A DNA stretch of 64,000 bases from DAOVRL01 sp023128595. GTDB lineage: Bacteria > Planctomycetota > Phycisphaerae > Sedimentisphaerales > Anaerobacaceae. The position numbers and the translations under genes were made by a program. Position 1 is the first letter of the stretch, and each line of letters opens with the position of its first letter. The DNA lies in the NCBI GenBank assembly GCA_030628155.1, contig DAOVRL010000002.1, forward strand, positions 1-64,000. The letters are read 5' to 3'. Of this stretch, positions 52,757 to 61,318 are shown one piece after another. Under the pieces are notes generated by a model that did not search any database, was not told the origin of the DNA, and saw only the letters and a program-made list of their open reading frames with translations.

Positions 52757-55183
52757 CTAAAAGACTTTTCGCGATGTAACTAAGGGTTCGATCTTTTTGC
52801 GCGATACGGGTGCGGGGCGGAGTTTTCCCTGGGACCAGAGGTCGTAGCCGCTTAGGCGGGATGGGCTGTCGGGGTGCTCGGATTGGCCTATGGGTAATAG
52901 CGCCATAGACTCATCGGCGTCGCGCAATGTAACATACTGTGTGTAGGATTGGGCTTTCTGCGAGAAGATGGTCCCTCCCTCGATGCAGGTTAGCGGCGGC
53001 AAGGTTACGTCTTTTTCGGGGTCAAGCGAGGCGAAGCCGTCGAGTGTTGAGAAATAGCCGAGTTTGGTTTCGAGCAGCTTTTCTTTTGCTATTTGCTGCC
53101 ACTTGGTAGGTTCGTCGCCGTAGTTGGCTTTGCCGTATCGCCAGGCCGCCCTTAGAATCAGATTGATATACTCGGCTTCTTCGTTGGTCAGGGGTGCTTT
53201 GGGGTCTTTGCCGATGCGGGTGTTGATTGTCTGGAGCATGTTGCACAGACCTGAAAGGCCGCCCCCGTAGATTGTTGCGGCGACGAAGTTCCGGCGAAAG
53301 GCCATCGGCATCAGGTTGAGAATTTCGGTTCCTTTGACGGACATTTCGGATTTGCCGCCGTTGGCGTGCCATTCTTCGAGGTATTTGAGGGCGAGCAGGG
53401 TGTCATCTTCGAGGCCGAATTTCTGGACGTCACGCAGGTGGTATGCGAGGCGAACGAGGTCTCGCTTGATGGGGCTGACGGTGTCGTAGTGAATGTCGAG
53501 CACGTCCTTGGGCTTGAAGGTTTCTTTGGCTCTGATTCTCTCTTTGAGCCGCCAGGACCGGCCGGTGTCGCCGAGGCTTCCGGTTGAGACGCCCATCGAT
53601 ATCGGATAGAACGAGGCTATCGGGCGATGGTTTGCGGTGACGAGCCAGCCCTGCTCTGGATTGATGACCTGGGGCAGCAGCTCGTCGGGGCAGATGGCCT
53701 GCCAATCGGTCTGCGAGGTTGAGCCGTCGTGTGCGGCCATGGCGTCCAACAATGCACGCGAGGAGCGCACGGGCAAGGCGAGGATGGTCTTGTATCCGAT
53801 ATTGCCTTTGGAGTCGCCGAAGACGCAATTGGCGCTGGGGAATCTCCAGCCGGCGAGGGCCTTTTGAAATTCGTACACGTCTTTCGCCCGCATCATCGCC
53901 AGGGCGCCCTGGATGGTTTCGCGGTCGGTTTCGCAGTTGGGGATGCGTTTGAGGACGGCCTGGTCGCCGCGGCGGATTCCCATCGCCAGCGGTGTGACGA
54001 CCGGGCCGAGGTGTGTGTCTTTGAGCGTGAGCGTTCGGGGCCTGCCGTCTTTGATTTTCACAGTTTCCATGCGGACTTGCATATCGAGCCACTTGCCGTC
54101 GAATGAGTATTGATTGGGATGGTTAGGGTCGGTTTTCAACACGAACAGGTCGGCCTGGTCGGCGCCGAGGGCGGTCAGGCCCCAGGCAACGCTACCGGTG
54201 AAGCCGATAAGGATGACGGGGCTGCCCGCGACACCGACGCCGCGTGCGTTGAACGTTTTGCCTGCGACGTGGAATTCGTAGAACAGGGACGGGTTGCGAA
54301 CCGGGGTTTGCGGGTCGCTGATGAGCACGGCTGAGCCATCGGTGGTTTTGGCGCCGCCGACGACCCAGGCGTGGCTGAACCTTCGGGTCGGCGGGCGGCG
54401 GCGCATAGGGGTGGTATCGATCTTGCGCGTCAGGTTGTGGTCTTTAGCGTAGTCGATAACCTTGCCGAGCCATTGGTCGCTGACGTCGGACCGTTGTATG
54501 ACCGAGGCGTCGTCTCGTATTGGGCGGGCACGCAGGACGGCGGCACTATCGGTCGGATCGACGGAGCGGACTTTTCTTATTCCGTCCTTGATGTCGTAAT
54601 AGGCGCCCATTTCGCGCAGTCCGTCGCCGGAGAAGAAGATTCCGAGCCGCCACCAGGATGCGATGCAGTCGGCGGGCGTCCAGGGTCCTGGCTGTAAGTC
54701 GAGCTTGTCGAAGAGGTATAACAGGTCGTTGGGGTGGCCGGTGATGTAGTTGTTGACGCCGTCGCTGTAGGCCTCCAATAGCGTTCGGGATTCGGAGTCG
54801 AGGTTTTTAGCGACCTTTTGGGCGGCGCGGTAGTATCCGATGGTTCGCATTTTGACATCGTTTCGGACGGCGGAGTTTTTTCCCTGGGGGAGCCTGCGGT
54901 TTGCGCCGACCTTCTGGTCGCCGATGAGTTCTGCCAGTCGGCCCTGGATGATTCGCAGATTGTAGTACATACCGAATGCGCGGTCCTCGGCGGCGGCGTA
55001 GCCCAGGCCGTACATCGCGCCGGCGTCGGTCTCGGCGAAGACGTGCGGGACGCCCCATTTATCTCGCAGCAGCTCAATCTTTCCATAACCGGTTGTCCGC
55101 CTGTGCGCCGACCCGGTGAGGCCGCAGCCGGAAACAGTTAGAAGGACGGACGTTAGGGCAATAGCAAACTGTTTTGCCTTCAT
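52757..55183 (-). CDS. penicillin acylase-family (Ntn hydrolase) lipoprotein
   Basis: The 808-residue protein has a lipoprotein signal (LLTVSGC, lipid cysteine C20). The alpha subunit (ELLRDKWGVPHVFAETDAGA, MYGLGYAAAEDRAF) is followed by a linker that would be autocleaved before S270 in RRFSHAWVVGGAKTTDG. S270 becomes the N-terminal nucleophile of the beta subunit (usually SNxW; His here for Asn). Substrates could be amides such as N-acyl homoserine lactones; this is inference. CAGGAG supports the ATG at 55183. Upstream codons of the frame lie inside the 162-bp element and are not part of the protein. Confidence 0.9.
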   Translation of the reverse strand: MKAKQFAIALTSVLLTVSGCGLTGSAHRRTTGYGKIELLRDKWGVPHVFAETDAGAMYGLGYAAAEDRAFGMYYNLRIIQGRLAELIGDQKVGANRRLPQGKNSAVRNDVKMRTIGYYRAAQKVAKNLDSESRTLLEAYSDGVNNYITGHPNDLLYLFDKLDLQPGPWTPADCIASWWRLGIFFSGDGLREMGAYYDIKDGIRKVRSVDPTDSAAVLRARPIRDDASVIQRSDVSDQWLGKVIDYAKDHNLTRKIDTTPMRRRPPTRRFSHAWVVGGAKTTDGSAVLISDPQTPVRNPSLFYEFHVAGKTFNARGVGVAGSPVILIGFTGSVAWGLTALGADQADLFVLKTDPNHPNQYSFDGKWLDMQVRMETVKIKDGRPRTLTLKDTHLGPVVTPLAMGIRRGDQAVLKRIPNCETDRETIQGALAMMRAKDVYEFQKALAGWRFPSANCVFGDSKGNIGYKTILALPVRSSRALLDAMAAHDGSTSQTDWQAICPDELLPQVINPEQGWLVTANHRPIASFYPISMGVSTGSLGDTGRSWRLKERIRAKETFKPKDVLDIHYDTVSPIKRDLVRLAYHLRDVQKFGLEDDTLLALKYLEEWHANGGKSEMSVKGTEILNLMPMAFRRNFVAATIYGGGLSGLCNMLQTINTRIGKDPKAPLTNEEAEYINLILRAAWRYGKANYGDEPTKWQQIAKEKLLETKLGYFSTLDGFASLDPEKDVTLPPLTCIEGGTIFSQKAQSYTQYVTLRDADESMALLPIGQSEHPDSPSRLSGYDLWSQGKLRPAPVSRKKIEPLVTSRKVF

Positions 55184-55215
55184 AAGTACTCCTGTGTTTT
55201 CAGTGAATATGAGTT

Positions 55216-55377
55216 CTGCAAAATTGCAGGTTAGGCCTATATTGTTGAAGAAAATCTTTTTTATGATTTTCTTCAATAATCACCTAACCACTTATGGCAC
55301 AATACATTGCTGTTAAAAAGAAAAAATAAAAAAACGATTTTTTCTTTTCTAAGTAGGCCTAACCTGCAATTTTGCAG
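55216..55377. mobile_element. 162-bp three-hairpin inverted-repeat element, copy 2 (MITE-like)
   Basis: This copy has the same length, order and terminal arms as at 35859-36020 (arms pair from CTGCAAAATTGCAGG to CCTGCAATTTTGCAG and inward through TTAGGCCTA). Both inner hairpins are retained with a few substitutions. It ends only 33 bp before the ATG of the acylase gene, leaving room for little more than the ribosome-binding site. Confidence 0.88.
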
Positions 55378-55470
55378 AAGCCTTTTCAGTGAATGAGTCG
55401 GGTGGATAAACATAATCCGATTGGGGCCCTGTTGTCAACGTTTGATATTTATAGCCGAAGGAGGCAGGGC

Positions 55471-57189
55471 CTATTTGAACAGGTTGTAGAGCATTTCATC
55501 GGAGAGCTGCAGTGTGAATTGGCGGGCGTTGTCCTGGGCGCCGGCGATCTGATAAGGCACGGTTTCGGTCAGGCGCAAGCCGCCTTCGTGATAGCTGACA
55601 CCGAACTGGCCCTGCGAGAAGGGTGATACGAAAAACCGCGAGATTCCCTGTTCGTTGCTGTTGTGCGATACGCTCCAGACTGTGGTCTCGTCGCGGAGAA
55701 TCCTCACCGGTGCGGCCTCGACCGCTACGGCCCAGTCGGAGCGGTGGGGGGCTTTGAAGATCCGGGCCGGTTCGGGCTTTAGGCCGGTTAGCTCGATTTC
55801 TCTGTACGCGCTTTTGGTATCGACGGCTACCGCGTGGATCTTGCCGCGAAGTTCGCCGAGGTTCATCTTGATGGAGCCGGCGTCCTCTTTGTAGAAAACG
55901 AGCAGTTTGGCGGGGATTTTGAGGCAGAGGCCGTCGGTCAGGTTGTTGTCACGGATCATCTGTTTTCTGAAGCGGCTTCTCCAGAAGAGGGACCAAGTCT
56001 TGATTTGGTGCTTGTTCGGGTATGGGTGTGACATGCCATCCGGGCGTGGGTCCAGGAGATTGCCCCAGATATTGGCAGCGCCGCCGGCTATGGTGGAGTG
56101 CCACAGGCCCCGACGGGTCATCTCGAAGTCGTAATCCTTTTTTGGATAGACGTTTTTGCGGACTCGGAAGCGGTCTTCGAGGAAGGTGGGCTTGTCGGGG
56201 TATTGTTCTATGGCCTTGACGTAAGTATCGTAGTCGGGCCGGTGCTGCTGATACGAGGAATAATCCAGGCCGGCGTAGATTTGGGTGAGGTCCGGCGCCC
56301 TGCCGCCGAGGAAATGGGGCCAGCCCAGATGCTCATGCATATATTCGTGCCAGGCTCGCAGCTCGTTTTCCCTGACCCATTCCTGGAGGTCCCAGCCGTA
56401 GCCCATTGACCAGCCGGGCAATGGGCCGAGGCGGGCGCAGATATAGCGCTGCAGGCGTCCATCAACCTTGCCGTTGAGGCCCCATCTCTTCGGCGTCATC
56501 CGGCGCTGCTCATCACCCCAGGCCCAAATATGGACGCCGCCGCCTGCGGCGTGGACCTTGCTTATCAGAAGCTCTATGGCTTCGAATGTGCGAGGGTCGG
56601 GGTTTGGGTCGGGTGCGGCAATCTCGTTCGAGCGGGTCTTGTCAAGATCGAACCAGCGACAGACAACGGCGATATGAAAACCGTTGAAGCCGTGCTCTAC
56701 GAGGAATTCCCGAATGTCGGCATCGATGCGGGCGGGCCTGCGGTAGAACGTATCGGGGTCACAGTACATCACGTACTGCGGGACAAAGGCCTCATTGGTT
56801 CCGAGCCTTCCCCACTTGGCACCGAAGTTGGTTATAAAGCCGGGAACGCCCGGATTGGGACGCACCTGAACCTGGGCCTTGAGGTCGTCGAGGTCGGAGT
56901 CGGTGCTTTCGGTTACGAACCGCCATTGGCCGGTGCGCGTGCCTGTGAAGCGCAGCTTCCACGTGTCAGCAGCGTCATAGAAAAGCTCTGTCCGGATTTT
57001 TTGGCCTGTGTCGATATGAGTAAAGGTTGCCTTAGCGACGAGATCGAACGGATTGCCTTTGTGACCCGGATTTTGGAACTCCCAGTCCACAGGCTCCCAG
57101 AGCTTAGCCTGTTTGGGTGGTGTAGCGAAGACAGGGCCAAAGCCAATCAGGGAAACAGAAATTAAGAATATGAGACTATCTTTCAACAT
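55471..57189 (-). CDS. exported DUF5060/TIM-barrel glycoside-hydrolase-like protein
   Basis: The 572-residue protein has a signal peptide (about 1-23, IFLISVSLIGFGPVFA). An N-terminal DUF5060 beta-sandwich domain (about 30-110; VDWEFQNPGHKGNPFDLVAK, TGTRTGQWRFVTES) is followed by a TIM-barrel-like domain (HGFNGFHIAVVCRWFDLDK, VHIWAWGDEQRRMTP, SMGYGWDLQEWV). Planctomycete DUF5060 proteins are commonly linked to GH140-type polysaccharide degradation. It overlaps the rsmI 3' end by 14 nt with AAAGG before its ATG. Confidence 0.82.
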   Translation of the reverse strand: MLKDSLIFLISVSLIGFGPVFATPPKQAKLWEPVDWEFQNPGHKGNPFDLVAKATFTHIDTGQKIRTELFYDAADTWKLRFTGTRTGQWRFVTESTDSDLDDLKAQVQVRPNPGVPGFITNFGAKWGRLGTNEAFVPQYVMYCDPDTFYRRPARIDADIREFLVEHGFNGFHIAVVCRWFDLDKTRSNEIAAPDPNPDPRTFEAIELLISKVHAAGGGVHIWAWGDEQRRMTPKRWGLNGKVDGRLQRYICARLGPLPGWSMGYGWDLQEWVRENELRAWHEYMHEHLGWPHFLGGRAPDLTQIYAGLDYSSYQQHRPDYDTYVKAIEQYPDKPTFLEDRFRVRKNVYPKKDYDFEMTRRGLWHSTIAGGAANIWGNLLDPRPDGMSHPYPNKHQIKTWSLFWRSRFRKQMIRDNNLTDGLCLKIPAKLLVFYKEDAGSIKMNLGELRGKIHAVAVDTKSAYREIELTGLKPEPARIFKAPHRSDWAVAVEAAPVRILRDETTVWSVSHNSNEQGISRFFVSPFSQGQFGVSYHEGGLRLTETVPYQIAGAQDNARQFTLQLSDEMLYNLFK

Positions 57190-57874
57190 TGGTCGAGCCT
57201 TTCGGTCTTTTGTCTTGGGCTCCTGCGATGACGATGGTGTATTCGCCTTTTGGTGCTTCGTCGAGGTTGGCGAGGAGTTCGGAGAGTCGGCCTCGTTTGA
57301 CTGATTCGAACATCTTTGTCAGCTCTTTGGCGAGTGCTGCTCGGCGGTCGCCTAAGACTTCGAGGGCATCGGCCAAAAAGGCACGCAGTCGGTGGGGGCT
57401 TTCGTAAAAGATAAGAGTGTGGGGCGAGTTCTTGTCGATGGCGAGGAAGCTCTGTCGCCGACCGCTCTTGCGAGGGGCAAAGCCGCGAAACGTAAAGGCG
57501 TGCGTGGGCAGGCCGGAGAGGACCAGCGCTATGACAAATGCGGTCGGGCCGGGGACCATCGTGACCTGGACGCCAGCTTCGAGTGCGGCCCGGACGAGCG
57601 TAAAGCCGGGGTCGGAGATGCCGGGGGTGCCGGCGTTGGTGACAAGTGCGACAGTCCTGCCCTGCTCGAGCAGTCCGACAATCTTGCGGCAGGCACGTTG
57701 CTTGTTATGCTCGTGGAAGGAGATTTGCGGGCGTTTGATGTCGAAACGCGCCAGCAGCATGCCGGTCTTTCGCGTGTCCTCGCTGGCGACGTAGTCGGCC
57801 TGGGCGAGCGTCTGAAGCGCTCGCTGCGAGATGTCCGACAGATTCCCAATAGGCGTCGCCACTAAGTACAGCAT
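57176..57874 (-). CDS. rsmI: 16S rRNA 2'-O-methyltransferase RsmI
   Basis: It 2'-O-methylates C1402 of 16S rRNA with SAM. The 232-residue protein is a tetrapyrrole-methylase-fold enzyme with the signature LVATPIGNLSDISQRAL, ASEDTRKTGMLL, VTNAGTPGISDPG and VPGPTAF, then FYESPHRL and KELTKMFES. It is slightly short at the C-terminus. It overlaps the following DUF5060 gene by 14 nt. Confidence 0.94.
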   Translation of the reverse strand: MLYLVATPIGNLSDISQRALQTLAQADYVASEDTRKTGMLLARFDIKRPQISFHEHNKQRACRKIVGLLEQGRTVALVTNAGTPGISDPGFTLVRAALEAGVQVTMVPGPTAFVIALVLSGLPTHAFTFRGFAPRKSGRRQSFLAIDKNSPHTLIFYESPHRLRAFLADALEVLGDRRAALAKELTKMFESVKRGRLSELLANLDEAPKGEYTIVIAGAQDKRPKGSTNVER

Positions 57875-57927
57875 GGACTGTTCCTGTGCGCTTCATCCTT
57901 ATCATAGTTTAGTTTAGTAAAGATGAT

Positions 57928-57961
57928 CTTATTAAAGTTTTTAGGGGAAATCTTTAATAAG
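57928..57961. terminator. short A+T-rich hairpin after rsmE
   Basis: CTTATTAAAG (57928-57937) and CTTTAATAAG (57952-57961) are perfectly complementary around a 14-nt loop. It lies immediately past the rsmE stop on the minus strand. The stem is A+T-rich and no clear U-run follows, so termination is only one possibility. Confidence 0.35.
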
Positions 57962-58702
57962 TCAAGCATCTAATTCGTGGAGGATAAGTGCCGTTGTGAC
58001 GATGGCGGCGGTTTCGGTTCGGAGGATGCGTGGGCCGAGGCTGACGGGTATGGCGCCGCTGTCGCGGGCGAGCCGGACCTCTTGCTCGGCGAAGCCACCT
58101 TCGGGGCCGATCAGCAAGGCGATGGTTTGCGGCTTTTTCTTGCGGCTTTGGTGCAGGGCCTCTCGGAGAGTCATCTTTTGTTCTTGTGGCGAGGCGATGA
58201 GGCAAAGATCGAATTCGGCCAGGCCCATAACGACCTGCTTGAATCGGACGGGCTGGTCCAGTTCGGGGATTCGGCCCCGGGCCGACTGCTCGGCTGCTTC
58301 GGTGATGATGCGCCGCCAGCGGGTGAGCTTGTTGGGTGTGACGGCATCGACGTCGCGGACAAGACTTCGCTGTGTGACGATGGGCACGAATCGCGCGATG
58401 CCGATTTCGGTGCACTTTTGCAGGAGGAGTTCGAACTTGTCGCGCGCGAGCAGGCTCTGATAAAGGGTAAGCCGGAGTTGAGGCTCGCCGGCGGCTGGGC
58501 GCTTTTGCTCGATTTGGCCGAGAACAGAGTCTTTGCGGACCTCGGTCAGGACCACATCGTATTCATAGCCGGTGTTGTCCAGGACGATGATGTGCCCTCC
58601 GGTAGTCATTCGCAGGACGTTGCGAATCTGATGGGCCTGCCGACGACCAAGGACCACCTGCTCGCCCTGGAAATATGATTTTGATATGAAGAATCGGTTC
58701 AT
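57962..58702 (-). CDS. rsmE: 16S rRNA m3U1498 methyltransferase RsmE
   Basis: It methylates N3 of U1498 in 16S rRNA. The 246-residue SPOUT-class enzyme has an N-terminal PUA-like domain (MNRFFISKSYFQGEQVVLGR, RQAHQIRNVLRM) and a knot domain with LQKCTEIGIARFVPIVTQRS and LLIGPEGGFAEQEV. The final SLGPRILRTETAAIVTTALI is the SAM-binding knot. The start MNRFFISKS at 58702 matches the family. It lies upstream of rsmI in the same direction, an operon-like pair. Confidence 0.95.
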   Translation of the reverse strand: MNRFFISKSYFQGEQVVLGRRQAHQIRNVLRMTTGGHIIVLDNTGYEYDVVLTEVRKDSVLGQIEQKRPAAGEPQLRLTLYQSLLARDKFELLLQKCTEIGIARFVPIVTQRSLVRDVDAVTPNKLTRWRRIITEAAEQSARGRIPELDQPVRFKQVVMGLAEFDLCLIASPQEQKMTLREALHQSRKKKPQTIALLIGPEGGFAEQEVRLARDSGAIPVSLGPRILRTETAAIVTTALILHELDA

Positions 58703-59037
58703 AAGCAGCAGAATACTAAGGGAAAGCGTTGCTGTGTGCAAGACCGGATTTGCGATGAGGGATGCTCGATGCCGGATGTTCGAGCTTAGCATTTTCTCAC
58801 AAATGGTCTGATCGGTTGTGATATTTGAGTGTACAGGCAAACGTGACTACGGCCGAGTCACCTTCGCGAGGCATATTTCGTTTCATCACCCCCCAGCCGA
58901 AGCCAGATTCGCGCAAGCTCTGGACGATTGCCGTAGGCGACTGGCTGACCGCCGGAGGTGGAATGAATCCGGCTTTGGAGGCTGGGTTGATGAAAAGATA
59001 AAGAGATGGCTCGCTGCCGAATATGCGGGGTCCGAGT
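58703..59037. other. intergenic region between the phage-like string and rsmE
   Basis: These 335 bp hold no recognised gene or structured element. The promoter for rsmE-rsmI should be within it. Confidence 0.5.
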
Positions 59038-59493
59038 TCAACTCTTATTGTTGTCGTGGCTATTTTCCTCGGCGAGGATGGCTAAGATTTTGGCGGCGGT
59101 TTGTTCGGTTAGCTGGGGGGGGTGTCCGGAGGTGTCGGGATTGACGGGTTGTGGTTTGCCGGCGGCCTGGGCCGGACTTGTTGTGAGGTTCTGCATTGAG
59201 ATGATGTCGAGGCAGGCCTTGCGGGCGGTTTCTACTTTTTCGGATTGGGTGAGCTGGACGAGCTTGGCGGCGGCGATAGGCGCATATCGAGCAATAAGGG
59301 CGGCGCTCTGGCGATGAGCGGCGGCGATGCGTTTCTCTAATTGCTCGATGAAGGCATCTTCGGCCTGCCATTGGTTGTAAAGTTTCGCCCTGACTTTGTG
59401 CTTTTGCAGGATGGCTTGCTCGTCGAGCTCGCCGGCGAATAGATCCTCGATCACGTCGAGCTGTCTTTTACTGAGTTTCTCTTTCTTAGGCAT
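59038..59493 (-). CDS. small-terminase-like DNA-binding protein
   Basis: The 151-residue protein starts MPKKEKLSKRQLDVIEDLFA with an HTH-like module (about 8-45, then LYNQWQAEDAFIEQLEKRIA) and a helical centre (IARYAPIAAAKLVQLTQSEK, ETARKACLDIISM). This is the pattern of phage small terminases of the phBC6A51 type. Its order after a replication-like protein and HNH gene supports a phage origin. It ends the local string; the large terminase is 17 kb further along the minus strand. Confidence 0.6.
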   Translation of the reverse strand: MPKKEKLSKRQLDVIEDLFAGELDEQAILQKHKVRAKLYNQWQAEDAFIEQLEKRIAAAHRQSAALIARYAPIAAAKLVQLTQSEKVETARKACLDIISMQNLTTSPAQAAGKPQPVNPDTSGHPPQLTEQTAAKILAILAEENSHDNNKS

Positions 59494-59637
59494 TGTGTGG
59501 TATCCCCGAATAGATTTGATAATTACGGATGATTGACAATTCTCCCGAATCAGGTTTATCTTTAGGCTGAGGCACGATGAAAGGTCGGGCCTAAGGAGCT
59601 CTATTAACTTGTCAAAGAGCTTTGCTCGATGCTTGAT

Positions 59638-60456
59638 TCATAATGCTTGTGCGACGGCGGAGGCGATACTTGGTGTCACCGCCTCGACGGAGTTGAGGTC
59701 ATTTCTTGTGGGCTCGAACAAGTATGTTGCCTGGAGCCAGAGTCGGATTTCGGGGTGGTAGTTGAAGTTGAGGCAGGCGAACTCGCCGAACAGCTCGATG
59801 GCCGTATCGTCATAGGCGATTGCGGCGTCGGCCTCGTAGTCATAATAGCCGATGTGAATCATCCTGCCCTGATGCTGTATCCGTGCCCGCCACTTGCGCA
59901 CATCTTTGTCCCAATACACACCCTTATAGCGTGACGTGCCGCCGGTCCCAGGCAATTGGTTGTACCGATTCTGCGCGGGCGTACAGATTCGCAGATTGCA
60001 GCGGCGGTTGTCCAGGGTGTTGTGGTTCTTGTGGTCGCAGACAAGACCGGTCGGGACGTTCAATATTACACGGTGCATCCTGATTGTCCTGCCGTTTTGC
60101 CGCCGCTGGGCGTAGAAAAGTCCACGGTTGTCCGAGACGTACCACTTGTGCTGAGCCAGCCGGTCGTAGTCCTCAGCGTCCACGATGGTGAACTTGCCCT
60201 GTGTGAGCGGGATTACCCGATGCTCGGTGGATGCTGTCATTGCGAGGCCTGAAAGGCCGTGGCAATCTCCTTCTTTCAAACGGCTGGAGATTGCTTCGCT
60301 TCGCTCGCAATGACAAAGAGGATTGTCATCCCTTTGCTTCGGCTCAGGGCAGATTGTCAGTGTGCCCGAGCATTGCGAGCTCGCGACCGCCCTTCCGGCG
60401 AGGCGAACGCATCGCCTGGGCAACGTAATTTGATTAGAAGTCCTTTTATCATCCAT
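59638..60456 (-). CDS. HNH endonuclease with AP2 DNA-binding domain, carrying an in-frame repeat
   Basis: The 272-residue protein has a central HNH fold (IRMHRVILNVPTGLVCDHKN, then HNTLDNRRCNLR) and an AP2/ERF domain (YKGVYWDKDVRKWRARIQHQ, IHIGYYDYEADAAIAYDDTA). This is the architecture of phage and homing HNH-AP2 enzymes. The start overlaps the upstream stop (ATGGATGA). Residues about 48-74 (CHCERSEAISSRLKEGDC, then HGLSGLAM) are produced by the 79-bp palindromic repeat at 60236-60314, inserted without breaking the frame. A restart at ATG 60240 would exclude most of it. Confidence 0.8.
   Translation of the reverse strand: MDDKRTSNQITLPRRCVRLAGRAVASSQCSGTLTICPEPKQRDDNPLCHCERSEAISSRLKEGDCHGLSGLAMTASTEHRVIPLTQGKFTIVDAEDYDRLAQHKWYVSDNRGLFYAQRRQNGRTIRMHRVILNVPTGLVCDHKNHNTLDNRRCNLRICTPAQNRYNQLPGTGGTSRYKGVYWDKDVRKWRARIQHQGRMIHIGYYDYEADAAIAYDDTAIELFGEFACLNFNYHPEIRLWLQATYLFEPTRNDLNSVEAVTPSIASAVAQAL
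60236..60314. repeat. palindromic dispersed repeat inside the HNH gene, 79 bp
   Basis: GTCATTGCGAG (60236-60246) and CTCGCAATGAC (60304-60314) are perfect terminal arms, with the same internal GGCAATCTCC / GGAGATTGC complementarity as the copy at 49983-50060. It is read through in frame by the HNH gene. Confidence 0.88.
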
Positions 60457-61294
60457 TTTTGTACCTCAATTCCTTTTTTAGTAGTGTCATAAATACCGCG
60501 GCGGGCTTTCGACCGGTCTTTGCCTCCTCGGCCAAATCCAGCACCCGAGCGAAAATCTCCTGCGTGAACCTGCCCTCGGCACAGCCCCTCGTCAGCCAGT
60601 TGGTGACATTGCGAAAACAGGTGCGGTCCGACTGGCTCCTCGGCCTGATGATTTGCACCAATGCCTGATTGAAGTGCAGCGCCTGAGACGCAGCAGAGCC
60701 GCTAATTGGCTCGCTGGTCTGCCTGCCTGCTCCCGCAGTGACCCCAAGCCGCTGCACGATCGGACCGATAGATTCGACCCCCTCGGCTCCGCTGGCCGGT
60801 GCAGGCCCCTTGCCTTTGGTAAGGCCTACGACCGGCCGAACCGAATTCGAAGAAGAAAGCGCGAGCCCCGACGAGCTCGTATTCGTAAGAGCTTTACTTT
60901 CCTTTTCGATTACGTTTCTTTTCGTTTCCTTGGCCATAGGGTCGCCATTAGGGTCGCCATAGCGAGCCCATCTTTTCTGAGCTCCTCTAAGTCCTGATTT
61001 TCGCTGGCCTTGCACGAATTTCTTTGCCCTTCTCAGCTCTTTTGTTACACGTTTATGTTTTATCACGCCGTTGCGTGTCTGAAACTTTTTCGAGATCCTG
61101 TCCCAGATTTCCTCGAAGTTTTCGCAGTTGCACAATCTCGCCAGAGCTTTCGGGTCGAATTCGCATTTGCCGCCGCTGCAGTATAGTTGGAAAATCAACG
61201 TACAATAGACCCCCCTCTCGGCGGCGGAGAACCCGATGAAATCCAGGTCCGTCAGGAACGCCTGGCTTTCAAGTTGTACGAACCGTATCTTCAT
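60449..61294 (-). CDS. DUF1376-like phage replication protein
   Basis: The 281-residue protein has an N-terminal FVQLESQAFLTDLDFIGFSA plus ERGVYCTLIFQLYCSGG, which is the YdaU/DUF1376 replisome-organiser pattern. It has CEFDPKALARLCNC, a low-complexity linker (about 125-200), and a C-terminal helical part. The linker and the run SGLRGAQKRWARYGDPNG recall phage O-like initiators. It follows parB by 24 bp and overlaps the HNH gene start. Confidence 0.7.
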   Translation of the reverse strand: MKIRFVQLESQAFLTDLDFIGFSAAERGVYCTLIFQLYCSGGKCEFDPKALARLCNCENFEEIWDRISKKFQTRNGVIKHKRVTKELRRAKKFVQGQRKSGLRGAQKRWARYGDPNGDPMAKETKRNVIEKESKALTNTSSSGLALSSSNSVRPVVGLTKGKGPAPASGAEGVESIGPIVQRLGVTAGAGRQTSEPISGSAASQALHFNQALVQIIRPRSQSDRTCFRNVTNWLTRGCAEGRFTQEIFARVLDLAEEAKTGRKPAAVFMTLLKKELRYKNG

Positions 61295-61318
61295 TTTCAG
61301 ATACTCTTGTTAGGAGCC

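Noticed and set aside
52757..55276. N-terminal extension of the acylase to 55276
   Set aside because: The extra 31 codons come from the 162-bp element; the lipoprotein signal and CAGGAG site fix the start at 55183.
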